Positions 25,620-38,500 of a stretch of DNA of 64,000 nucleotides are shown here, one piece after another. Under the pieces are notes generated by a model. That model had not been told where the DNA came from, did no database searches, and saw only the letters and a list, made by a program, of their open reading frames with translations. The stretch's first letter is position 1, and the number at the start of each line of letters is the position of its first letter. Made by a program: the position numbers and the translations under genes. Origin of the DNA: Atrina japonica (lineage: Eukaryota > Mollusca > Bivalvia > Pterioida > Pinnidae); NCBI GenBank assembly GCA_030159075.1, contig BROG01000006.1:1-64000 (forward strand), written 5' to 3'.

Positions 25620-28055
25620 TGCAAACGAATTTTTGTCGTACGACAAAAAATAAAAAAAAAACGTGGAAAGTTGTGAAATACAATAAAACTATACTTCTAT
25701 GTGTTTTAATTCAACAATTTTTTTCGTTTTTTATCTCCAAATACTAACATATTTGACCCCAAACAATTGAGATTGAAATATTGAGGAAAATATTTTACAA
25801 TTATTTAAAAAAAAAAAAAAAATAACACATTTTCCGTCAATATTAAATAAAATTCCAGTCCTAAAATTTCGACTAATTACCACAATAAACCAGAAAGCAG
25901 CAAACCCTTCTAATTACCCTATCTAAATATATATTATAAACGTAATTCCAAAGGTATAATTTTGTTATTATTGCAATTAATTATAGAATTAGTAAAGGAA
26001 GTACTAAAAGAGGTGTTCAAGTCGGATACATGCCTGCATGAGCGACTGTAGGTAAAACACAATATTGAATACAATAAGTGTAATATCATTATCTTCACTA
26101 AACTGCAATAAGTACAAAGATTATGTTTTATCAACAAAACTCTGGATTTCTAAACACGGATAGATGTAATTTTCACTTCATATCCTACTTATTCTTAAAA
26201 AAACAATGTTTACATGACTAGATAAAGGTTTACAATATTGTTGGAGACAAAACTTTTACTCTTGTGGTGATAGAAGAGACAACTTTTTACACTATTGTGA
26301 TGTATTCTTATTATGTCATGTTGTAGATTTTGTATTTACACCCACCCAGTAAAATTTACAACATGACACATGTCAACCACTCGAGAAATACACATTCGAA
26401 GAAAATAATTATATCTATATTCTTTTCAGAAAAATAAAGCCAGTCAAAAGGGGAAATGATCTGTTCAAATATGATTTAAGTTGACATAATATTTGCTATG
26501 ATATACGGGTATGCTCTCATGATTAGTTTTGTAATCGTATCAGTATCTACATTTTAACACAGAAGAGATTATAAAAATCTTACGAAACAAACAGAAGTTT
26601 ATTTCATCGGTGAATACTGCTACCCAGGCGGAAACCCTCTCAATCATAAATATCTCGCTTACAACCTGAAACTTCTACAGACAGAAATAAGACAGTTGTG
26701 AAAAATTATTATCCAGTTTTAAATGATGATGGAGAAATCCCAGTTAAAATGTACCCGGGAAAAAGATCTTTGCATCCCGTCATTTAAACATGGACTAACA
26801 GAATTACATATATTCATTTGGTAGCTAAACCAACCACAGACGAAATTTATCAACCCACAAAAGCAATCACAAGTATTTCTGTATGAACGGGAGCACGTTT
26901 ACCTGATTGAAATTGCAGACATGATGTAGCTCATTTAAACGCATTCATGATTAAAAATGGCATTTGCTTTACATTTTAATGTTTACATGGACATACTGTT
27001 TACATGGAAATTTTAACTTAAGTTTCACTTTAGCCATTTTAGTCCTTACACGAGAGGACGAATTCCAAATAAGAGCAAAATTTAAAGTACAGACATGCAT
27101 GCTGTTTATGAGACTATGGTGTTTTTGGCGAATTTAGAATGGAGTGAATAGTGTTTCTATAAATGGGCGAAAACAACCAAGTGTTTAGTATATGAATTTG
27201 TAATTTTCAAAAATGTATGTCAGGTGACAGCGATCTTATCTGATTATTTGCAAACACATCTATATTGCACATCATATGATGGACAATATGTAAATCATTT
27301 TCACTCAAATGTTTGTGAAAGCACGAATATGTGATCAGAACAGAAAAATATTAAAAATGAAAGATATAAACCAGTGTTCAGGTGATATATAAGCGAGCAA
27401 TCAGGTAGGAATTAACGTCACTATGACGATATTGGCATATAAATCTTAAGTCCCATTTTAAAGTACACAGCACTTCCTCTGTCTGATGGAAATTTTACAA
27501 CAAATGATCAAGTAAACATTGTAAAAATAAAATAATTCTTTAATCATAACCAAATTCAAGTCCCGTATTTATATAAAACTGAAGTATGACAATGAAGGTA
27601 AACATTGGTTTCTGATACTGAAGCATATCAAAAAGATGACATCTTATCATTACAGATAACATGATCTTATCATTACAGATAACATGAAACCAAAGACTTA
27701 ACCTACAAAACAAAGCAAAATCAAATACAAAAACTACTGTCATTTTATTAAATCTGTAAACATCTTCTCCATTCTTAAAACAATATAAGTTTGGTTTGTC
27801 CAAATTTTATATATAAGACAACTCATTCCAAGGCACTAAAATGATGCATGATCTTGAGGAAAATGTATAAAAATTCACTCCCAACTGTTCTGTTCAATAC
27901 TAGCGCAGCATTAGATGCATGTTCATATCAGTGCAAAAGTTTAGATAGGTTTAGATAAATCCCGTCCTCCCTCTCCAATACCATATGTCTGAAATCGTAA
28001 ATACAATTAACAAACACTCAAATTATATTTTATTGGGGCGAATCATCTAAGATTG
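25620..28055. other. AT-rich DNA, no recognised gene
   Basis: It has homopolymer A/T runs (25804-25823) and a short direct repeat near 27647-27686 (ATGATCTTATCATTACAGAT). The longest frame (87 codons, 27540-27803, minus) has no recognised features. Confidence 0.45.
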
Positions 28056-28059
28056 TAGA

Positions 28060-28130
28060 AAGATGCTCCTCCTTAGCACCTGATCACAACACTGGATTTC
28101 CCAAAGGTCCGTGTATATGTTATGTAATAG
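28060..28130 (+). mobile_element. Retroelement-tail fragment
   Basis: TGCTCCTCCTTAGCACCTGA, ACACTGGATTTCCCAAAGGT and CCGTGTATATG align with the family tail. This is the furthest copy from the cluster at 0-23 kb. Confidence 0.35.
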
Positions 28131-30648
28131 CTGCTTACAGTTTTTAATCTACTCTGTGTCCCAGCAAACCCGGAAAGTGGTTTTGTTTTAGTTTACATTA
28201 AAGAAACTATCAAACCATCAATAAAATTGCTATTTTATTTAAAGAGGGTCATAGTTGTAATCAATTCTGCATTCAAATATTAAGGAGACCCTCCAATACC
28301 CGAGATCCTAATTAAACCCTTTATGATTTTCTGGCCTCGATTAGTGGTAATGGTAGCGACCACTGTTATTGTTGATTTTCGTTGGAACTGTCTATTTTCT
28401 TATTGGCGTGTATATATCTCATCACTCGTAAGTCACCATAGACACTGGATTGAAAATACTGGTGAAACACCCCGGCAGGTGAATTGATTTGTGCACAAGA
28501 ACACTTTTTGTAAACAACTGGTTTCATTTCCAAGAAAGATCATGAATAGAACTTATCAATTCGCGATTATTTAAGATTTACTGTATGTTGAAACGTAATC
28601 GTTTCAGGTAAGAATTTATGACTCTGGTTATCTATAATGACTATGGATAATGTTCCCATACGACAAGACATTTTTTGGAAATATTTACAAAAAACACTAT
28701 CCAAGTTGCTGGAACACAAAGTAGTATTATTGAAAACTGATCATTTCTGGGGGGGGGGGGGGTGTGGAATATAAAAAATGTATCATTTAATGTTATATTA
28801 AAGCTAAGATTCCCACTATATGTTTAGGAAGGGCATCATCACCATATTGGAAGTTGATTATGAAACATAATTTGTAAATTCATTTTGAAATACAACATAT
28901 ATAAAGAGACAAATCACACAGCTCAGATATAGATCATACATTTATACTATTATCTCTTTCTGGTATAGCCTGGCTAGTTCCACGCGGTCAAAGTAAACAC
29001 ATTGCATTCTCTAATATATTTCAGACGAGTACAAAATGAAAATTAAAACACGGTTGTAAAATAATACATTATAAATTATGGCATTAAAGAAAACACTTGT
29101 GTGAAATAAATGTACAATAAAAAAATCAACAATTAACAAACAAAAAGTGGGACTTAGATATTGATTTGAACACATGGGTTTAGTTGTGAAATAAAATATC
29201 GATATACAGAAATGAAGATTTATTTATAACTTTAGTAAACAAGTTATCTCAAATACAATGTTTGGTAGCAGCATTTGAAAAACATTGCTTGGATTTGCCA
29301 TAAATTTTGTGAGACCGTATTTATAAAATTTTCGAAATTAAATAAATCATAATTAGAAGACAAAGTAAATATAGAAGTTATAATACTGGCCAAAGTACAA
29401 TTTTATTCTGGACATTCATATATGATAATAGAAATTAATATCCAATTTAATTAAAAATTATCAAAAACATAGGCAAATAAAGCATGCAAAACATGTTATA
29501 TCACATAAAATTTAAATGTTTTCACACTTCAAAGGACTAGGTTATAATCAAGGCCAAACATTAAAATTAAAAACCCCAGTGAAAGCATTTCATCTGCTTA
29601 AAATTATGCATTTTCTCATTACATAAAAAATGTTTCTAAATTTAGAATGGGACACAACTGAAAAAGGGGATGGATTTCTTTTTTCAAAGTTAGTCTATTA
29701 TGAGATCCTTATGGAAGTTATAAATCTAGGTAAATTGCTAAAAGAAAATAATCAGACTGTTACCACCTATAGAAAATGGAATGAAAAGTTCGCTGACATA
29801 CTTCAACACAAGCACTCTTTACAGGTTCTAATTTCTCTTTGAGAAATCATGTCAATTGAGACTAAGTACAAATATAATGTTCCGATGATAAAAAGTCTGT
29901 GAAAACTCTGTAAAATTGTGTTACATTATAAACAATGTGGATAAAACAAATAGAAATAATACAATACTGCACACAGTTCATTGTCTTATACAGATGTCCG
30001 TGCATCTGATTAATTCTGTGTTTAAGTGTCCTCCAGATAGAAATAGAGACACCTTGGAATGACTAGGTTTTTTTTAATATTCTTCGTAGAATACTTTGAT
30101 GATTATACAGTTTTTAGATGTAATTCTCCGCATTTTAATGTCCATGTGATGTATGAATATTTTGCAATCTTCAATACATAGGCAAAACAATAAATAGAAT
30201 GCACAAATTGTAAATATGACCTTGAGAAAAATAATGATTACTCTTCATTCTTTGTGTAACATATTTTATCAGTTGAAGTTATTATTTCTTTGTTATTCAT
30301 CAGATTAGAAGAAAATTCATGATTATAAAAATATTTTTGTTATTCATCAAAATCAAAATACTGATAACACTGCCATTCACACATCATTGCACCAATCAGA
30401 ACAGAAAATGTCTGTAATATAGACGGGTATATATACCCAGACACAGATCTATCCATCTCTCTGGAAGGAGCACACAGGTGTCTGAAGCAGAGATACAATT
30501 TGCTATAACACACATATAGGTGTTACCATCACACATCTAAATGTGTAATTATCTTCCTGGAGAAAAATAACTGAAACCCTTAAAAAGATATAGGAGTAGT
30601 AACAGATTGGAATCTAGTTAAAAGATCCATCTACTTGGGGTTTTCGTG

Positions 30649-30650
<2 letters not shown>
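28130..30650. other. AT-rich DNA, no recognised gene
   Basis: A run of 14 G at about 28749-28762 stands out. The 70-codon plus-strand frame at 29630-29842 looks protein-like but has no recognised family and no splice context. Part of this stretch could be 3' flank of the Kirrel gene. Confidence 0.45.

Positions 30651-30735
<85 letters not shown>
30651..30735. repeat. (AT)n microsatellite
   Basis: About 40 uninterrupted AT units. Confidence 0.95.
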
Positions 30736-30738
<3 letters not shown>

Positions 30739-31764
30739 AAAATTGCATCCTATTCCTCCAGAATAAATTGACAAATATCTCATAAACACACTACCACTCA
30801 TGTGTGTTGTTTAGAAATAGATTTGCAGAGAAATGATTATACGCAAGGTTTCATTACACACAAATACCACAGAAACATTTCCAGAAGAAATTCCAGGTGT
30901 TGTCACATTATACACTCTTGATTAATCAACAGGTAACAACCAGCGCCACCAATGTTGTCCTCCATAACCACAGTAATATTTATTGCACATTTGAAACATC
31001 TGATTCACATTTAGGTTCACAGTAATCCAAGTTTGCACAAATGCTCACTTAATTATCCTGCAGATATTGACACTTGTGTCGCCAAGGTAACATGCCACTT
31101 TGTCAGAACAAACACTTATATCACAGATATGACATACATCAGGCAGTACAGACAGTTTTAGTTTCTACACCTCGGACATTAAGAGAACATTCTAGTAGAC
31201 ACTTTGTACCACTAGAAAAGTATTTGTACTTCTAGCAACACTGTGTCTTTACAGCATTCGTTTCATCACCACCAGAAGACATTTTCTGTCTCCAATACGC
31301 ACTCTGCACCACTAAATAAGTCTGTGTACCTTTAGCAACATTCAGTGCCTTTACTACACACTTTTTAGTACTAGAAGGATCCTTTTTACTTTCGAACATC
31401 TTGTAGACACTTTGTATTATAGTAGACCCTCTGTACCACAAGAAGACACTTAATGACACATAATGATGTCCACCAGTACATGTATATGATTTATATTATT
31501 CCATATTCTACACACGTGGCACTTTTATGGACACATTGTACCTTTAGTGAACACCTTGTACCTTTAGTGATGTCTTTTTAATACCAGTATATAGATTTTT
31601 GTTGTGTTATAACCATACAGTAGTCATTTTGTATCTTTGGTAGAACTGGGACGTGTCACACTGCTATATAGTAGACATTTTGTATCTTTGGTAGAACTGG
31701 GACATGTCACACTGCTATATAGTAGACACACTGTACATGCTGGAGATGCTGTATATGCTAATTT

Positions 31765-32036
31765 CCAGAAGTACAAGTTGTTGTCTGGGTACTATAGTCA
31801 ATGTTAGTTGTTGTCTTGGTACTATAGTCAATGTTAGTTGTTGTCTTGGTACTATAGTCAATGTTAGTTGTTATCTGGGTACTATAGTCACTGTTAGTTG
31901 TTGTCTGGGTACTATAGTCACTGTTAGTTGTTGTCTAGGTACTATAGTCACTGTTAGTTGTTGTCTGGGTAGTATAGCCACTGTTAGTTGTTGTCTGGGT
32001 ACTATAGTCAATGTTAGTTGTTGTTGTCCCCAGTAC
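31765..32036. repeat. 30-bp minisatellite, about 9 copies
   Basis: The unit includes GTTGTCTGGGTACTATAGTC and AATGTTAGTT. The 127-codon plus-strand frame is an artefact of the 30-bp period. It lies 0.4-0.6 kb past the Kirrel stop codon, so it may be in its 3' UTR. Confidence 0.93.
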
Positions 32037-32398
32037 TCTAGCCACTGTAGACTGTTGTCACAAACATCTGTGCATGGAGTATTTTAAGGCGTATCACAAT
32101 TATTTACAATCAAGTCTAGGCATTTCTGTAGCACACAGTTAATCAATGGGAATCATGCACATATAGGAAGAGAATATGGTGTAGATATCTGCAGGATAAC
32201 CATGACAACTGACGTCTGCTTCACTTACTTCCATGAGATAAACGTATGTATAAGACATCTGAATGATAAATATGACTTTCAAGATGACATTTCTGTACTT
32301 TATGGACATTTTCATCTGTCTTAAATTGTTGATATCATATAAGCACATTTAACCAATGACACACTTTTTCTCACAACTAACCAATTAAAATGACTGGT

Positions 32399-32543
32399 TC
32401 ATACGTTTGTGGCTAGTTGAGTTGTTGAAATATCTGCTGGTGGAAGCCTGTATGGATCATCGTAATCTGGTTTACTGAAATCAGTTCTTGAAACACTTCT
32501 AAATGAACTGGTACCGTATGTTCCATTATTGTATCCATTTAAG
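32399..32543 (-). CDS. Kirrel: Kirrel terminal coding exon with PDZ ligand
   Basis: The acceptor is TTTTTTACAG. The exon runs to a TGA at 32401-32399. It encodes NGYNNGTYGTSSFRS, DFSKPDYDDPYRLPPADIST and a C-terminus TQLATNV. Thr-Asn-Val is a class I PDZ ligand (S/T-x-hydrophobic). Family members in vertebrates and flies end in a similar Thr-His-Val. Tyr622-Asn-Asn is a second pTyr-x-Asn site. The end of the 3' UTR was not determined. Confidence 0.92.
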
Positions 32544-35500
32544 CTGTAAAAAATAAATATAGAAATAAACTCATTTCTATCAACAAACAAATTATGACTT
32601 AAGCCATACACCCCTAAAGACACATTTGGACCGGTCTGTGTCACTGATATTCAGTACAGTCCATTATTTTTAGGGGTGATTGGTTAAAGATTCTGTTTAA
32701 TATTAAAAATAAATTTGTCAACATTTTTTCATATTTTTTTTTCTGGATGAGAAACTAGCAAATATACATAAAAGATGAACTGTAAGTTTTTAACTTTGAT
32801 AATCAAAAATAACTTACGTCTCTACTGGCAAGGTCTCATCCCCTCGGTGTGTATAATCACTGAACAAGTGCCCATTATGATTTTCATACGCATTTATAAA
32901 ATGATCTGATTTCAAAGTGCCATAACCACTGGTATTTACACGTGGGTCCTGAAATATAATAAATGGTGAAATATTGAAATTATAATGAAATGAAGTATTT
33001 TTAAATTTGTGTAAAAGAATTCAATTTTTAAAACTGAGTTACACATAAATTGTGAAATCCAGTACAATATGACGCATACTATGCAGAAATTTTTCTATTT
33101 CTAGACAAGTTGAATTATATGTGGTAATTTTTTTGTACAAATAAAAGTAATTTAAAAAATATCAAAACTGAATCTAAAACATTACATTTCATGTGGTCAA
33201 TATAGAATGTCAAAAGATAACAGAAGCATGATGCAGTAAGAATTAATTTAGGAAAGTAACATTTATAGCTTGCTTTTTTTACTGGTATTTTTTGTCACAA
33301 TCAACATTTTTTTTTTTTTTTTTTTTATTTTTCTATTTATTTTTTTTTTTTACATAGTATCATTCTACTTCCTACCTACCTTGTTATAGCCTTCCTCAAA
33401 ATCAGTCGGACAATGAAAATTTAGATCCTGTCTCCACTGATCCATCAACGTTGATTTAGTAAAGTCAGACGGTGAATCTGACTTCTCACGTTTTTTAATT
33501 TCGGTGTTGCTATCTGTTTCTGCATAAGATTCTGCAAAGTCATGGGAAATATATTAACGCTATATAAATTCATGAGGAATAAAAACAACCAATCACATAT
33601 AATTTCCTTTTTTTGGATGGCTTCAGCAGAATATCTTAATATACATATATATGTAGATCATAATCTACAATATATAATTGAATATGTGAAGATCATTACT
33701 AAAAATTGTAAATAATGATAGATGTAGGTTAACATGTTTACAAACATGAAGAGTATACCGTATTCGGCCGTGTATAATCCGCACTCTTTTCTCTCTAAAA
33801 TTTGTCTCAGGCAGGGGGGTGCGGATAATACAGTACTACAGAATCTTAGGACATTTTTTCCGCAGGAACTACTGCATGAGATTCGATGTGGGTGGTAAGC
33901 CTGACAAAGTAATAACGATGTACGAGTCAATGTATATCATCATTTATGTCTACAGTGACGGTGAATAAATCAGTAAATGAATCTTGTTGTCTTTTATTTT
34001 TGTGTGTTTCAGTTTACAAATAGGCTAGACTACACAGGCACTTGTGTAATGCAATCCCTTGATTGAGGGTGTTGTGATCGGTGGATTGCATAACGCAAGT
34101 GCCTGTGCAGGGCTAGCCTAGTTGCGATGTTTGGCGAGGAAACAGAATAGTACAGTACCTGTTGCTTATCTTCATCATGAAGTTTTGTTATTATTGAAAA
34201 ATAAAACAATCTCAACAAGAATTCTAATAATTATTTCACGCTGGTGAACGACGAAGCGAACAGCCATGTTGTAACTGTAAATGAGGGGGCTAAATGGAAG
34301 AGCAAATATGTAGTATCTTGTAGTTTCGTATTTTCCCATTTATATCATATTATGTAGTTTTGCGTTGTTTGTTTTGAGACGATGACTATACATTAATAAA
34401 TAAAACAATGTTTTCTGGGTGTTTTGTTCTGTGGAGGAATGTTATTTTACACATTTCGTACATACCGTACATCTACAGTGTAGTACTAAGTTATGGAACA
34501 TGCCAATTATACAGGTAAGTACGATGAGTTAATTTTAAATTGAAAATATGATAAAAGGTGTCAAATAACACAATGCCACACCAAGGTAATTAATGTTTGT
34601 AGTATATGTCTCCATTCATAATCAATGATGCGTGTAACAGACAACAGTATACTTGGATCTGTATATATATCCCTTTGTTTTCAATAATTACGCTATACAC
34701 GCGTATTTCTGGATATATAGATCGCTTGTGTACAAGTGCTCTCCGCTAATTAAAATTGTTACAAACTTTTATGTCGCCGATTTCCGCAAATATAATATCT
34801 ATTTCAAATGTTGTTCTAATACATACTATTAATTAAATATATAGGCTACCACGTCAGCAAAAGCAAATGATTGCGCTGTAATTAACGGAATGTAATTTTA
34901 CAAAGATTTCGACTGATGTTTTGATATTTCTTTTGTTATTTATTTCAAATCATTAATTTGCTTATCATATCCCTTATCTAATATCTCGAATATATATCTA
35001 TAATAAATATTTATCTATTTCTTCCAAATACCGATCTGCGAATTTTGAAAATATTTCCGATCGTCATACTGCACTTATAACAATAATAATCAATCTCGCC
35101 GACGATTTTCGGCCATACGGCCGTGGAAAAAAGTCAACGCGGATTATACGCACGAAGTCCCTTTTTCTCCGAGATCTGATGCTGAAATGGGGGGTGCGGA
35201 TAATACGTAAATGCGGATTATACACGGCCGAATACGGTAAATCAAATCATAACAGGGTGACAAGCCACTTGTTGTCACAAAAGTATTAGAGCTACAGTAA
35301 TGCAGAGAATCCTTGCAAGGTAATAAGTTTTATCTGCACAACCTATTTTTGGAAAACGGATGGTATTGTTTTGGTTTTTAACTGAACCTGAATGTGCCAC
35401 TTTTACCTTGGTAGATCTATACATGTATCGTACAAATCTTTCATTTTCATTATTATTGCCAATTTTTGTACCTGTATTAGTTGACTTACCTGTATCTGAT

Positions 35501-38500
35501 GTCTTAAAGCGATGATAGAGTATACAGGCTCCAGCTATCAACAATATAACAGCTACTCCTCCACAAGCTCCCCCAATGATGTAGGCTACTGGAGTAATCT
35601 CTGAAAATATTTGTTAACAAATTTGAGAGTTGGCTCCCTTTGTCAGTATAAGAATGTATGTATACAAGCATTAAATGCTTTGATATACTGCTTACAGTAA
35701 AAAAAATTGTATCTGAAATTTTCAGGTTGGTAAAATAAAATGAATTCTTAAAAAGAAAAAAAAGATTGTAATGTTTTTGTTTTTTTCTGTACATAGCCTG
35801 AGAAGTTTGATACTACATATTTAAATTAACTGATGTTTGGTACAATATTTATCATTTGTTGGTTTAATTGGTGTTTCATGTCACATTCTAAAAATTTTCA
35901 GTTATCTGGTGGCGACCAGTTTTTAATGTTTGAGGAGAGAACCTGGTTACATTGTACCCCGGAAGAAACCACCGGCCTTCTCCAAGTAAACTGGCAAACT
36001 TCCTTAAAAAATCAGCTAATGTTATAAGAGGATTTAAACCCATGCTGACAAGAGCTGAGATACTCTGAGATGTTCCAATCACTAAATACAATAAAATATC
36101 CATTTAATTTATGTATTTTAATGCTGTGAGCTTTTGTGTCATTGCCATGGTGATTTGAATTCGCCTAAGTGGTGTTTTGAATTCTCCTTTCAGATGAGTA
36201 TAGTGGTGGTTTCAACCCTCCTCTTGGATAATGTCAGTGACTTCACCCTAATTTCACTCTACTGTGACTGACATAGAAAAATAATCACAAAGAGAAACAA
36301 TGCCAATTGCCTTAAAAAAAGCAGGGGCCCATTTTACGAAAGGTCCTAAGTCCTAAATCCTATGTCTTAATCCTAATTGTCATGGTACTGACCAATCAGC
36401 GATGCGTTGCCATGGTAGTTAAGACTAAAAGTTAGGATTTAGGACTTCGGTCCTTTCATAAAACAGGCCCCAGAACAATGCTTGATATGACGGACACTGT
36501 TTACGTATTCTTCATACAAATTTTTACCTTTTTCTAGTAAAGATATGGCCATGGAGTCATTTCCATAACTGTTGTATACAGAGCAATTGTACATCCCAAA
36601 GTCATTGTCATTTAAGTTCTTTACTATCAGTAAACTTTTAACACCATGGGGAGACTTTGTTTGGGTGGTTGTATATTTTCCAGACGAGGCATAGTCAATT
36701 CGTACATTGAATCGGAACCACTCAATTTCATCTGGTTGTGGGACTGAATGGATTAGACACTCAATTGATACTGTTTCTTCTGGTGCTGCATACTGTTTCT
36801 CCTCGCTTATGATTTCTGGTGGACCTGTGAAATGAATTATACAAAATAAGCAATGTGACATTCAACTGTCAATTTCAAATAACAACGTCATCAGTATTAT
36901 GTAGTAAAAATGATATTCTTAGATGTGAAATTACAGTTAGACACCTATGACAAATTCTCCCAACATTTTCCTAAGGAAAGTTTCCCAGAAAGTTCCCTAG
37001 GACAAGATTCCTCAACACTTCCAAAGTCAAATGCAAAAATTTTCCCATCATTTTCCAAGGACAATTCATCAAATTATTTCTCTAAGACATATATCCTCAA
37101 CATTTCCAAAGGAAACTGTCCTCAACATTTCCCTGGAAAGTGTCCTCAACAATTTCCAAGGACAAGTTCCTCAGCATTTACCAATAAAAAAATGTCTTCA
37201 AAATTTACCCATGAGAAGTCCTCCCAACATTTCCTTGGAAGTACTTCCATTTTCCTAAGACAAGTACACAAATTCCAAACTTTTCCCCACCAAAAGTCTC
37301 AAACATTTTCCAAATACAATTCTCCCCATTTCCCTTGGACAACTTTTCTTGTTGCAAGCCTCACCAACATTTCTCTAGAACTAGTATCAATATGTATTTC
37401 CTGGAGACAAGTCTCCCTGACATTTATCTGAGATAAGTTTCACACATGTTTTCCTTGGACAAGTCTCCCAAATATTTCTCATTGACAGTTCTCTCCATCA
37501 ACATTCATCTTGGACAAGGTTAACCAAATATTTCCTTAAGATGAGTCTTCTTAACATTTTTCGAGTAGCACAAATTTTACACACATTTTCTGGTCTCAAA
37601 AACACATGTGTAACTTAACATGACAAAAACAACAAAAACCATCATCATACCTTTAAGTAGCAAATGAAATTCTATGCTAACATCTGGAAATCCTGAATTT
37701 GGTGATGTTGCCGTACATATATACCCTCCGAGATTACTCTCGTCAATGTATGGTATATCTAAGGTCTTCTCTCTGCTGAGGGCTTTGTACTCGCCAGTCT
37801 TCCTCCAGATTACGTACGGTGTGGGATTACCGATGACTGGACAAAAAAGAGATACCGATCCACCAAGGTCAACTTCCTTATATTTTTCAGGGTCGATAAA
37901 TTTTGGTCCATCTATCAAAAAAAGAAATTGAGTTTTCATTTATTATTAAATCCTTATGTCCTAATATACACATATCAAAAAAAGGAAACAAAAAAGAGGT
38001 GAAACAACAACAACAAAATGGAGGCAATCACAATTATCAGCGGAAGAAACTGTTCACAGTCACAAGTGCTGTACAGGTAAAAATTGCCCTACTTATCACA
38101 ACTGTTCACAGCCACCAAGTATTATACAGGTACAAATGGTCCTACTGATCATGACTGTTCACAGTCACAAGTGCTGTACAGGTAAAAATTGCGCTATTGA
38201 TCATGACTGTTACTATGATATACTTAGCAAGCAAATAAAATTCTATAATTATATGACTATAGCTGGACTATGAGACTGTTGTTGGACAACCTGTAGAACA
38301 AGTCGATACTTACAGAGTACCTCCAGTTTTGTCTGTGATGTAGTACCACCAATTTCATTGGATGCCTCACAAGAGATGACATTCTCATCATAGCTATGTT
38401 CTATATTTCGTATGTCCAAGTAGCTAGTGGTTATATTTGGTATTACTTTTCCATTTCGGAACCACCTGAAATAAATTGAATAATTATATTTAGCATAATT

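Noticed and set aside
29630..29842. 70-codon plus-strand frame with plausible composition
   Set aside because: No family, neighbouring exon or splice signal supports it. I left it as possible but unsupported.
31704..32087. 127-codon plus-strand Cys/Val-rich frame
   Set aside because: It is a 30-bp minisatellite read in a repeating 10-codon frame.
36910..37431. 173-codon plus-strand frame
   Set aside because: It lies antisense in a Kirrel intron and is made of a degenerate repeat (CAACATTTCC phrases).
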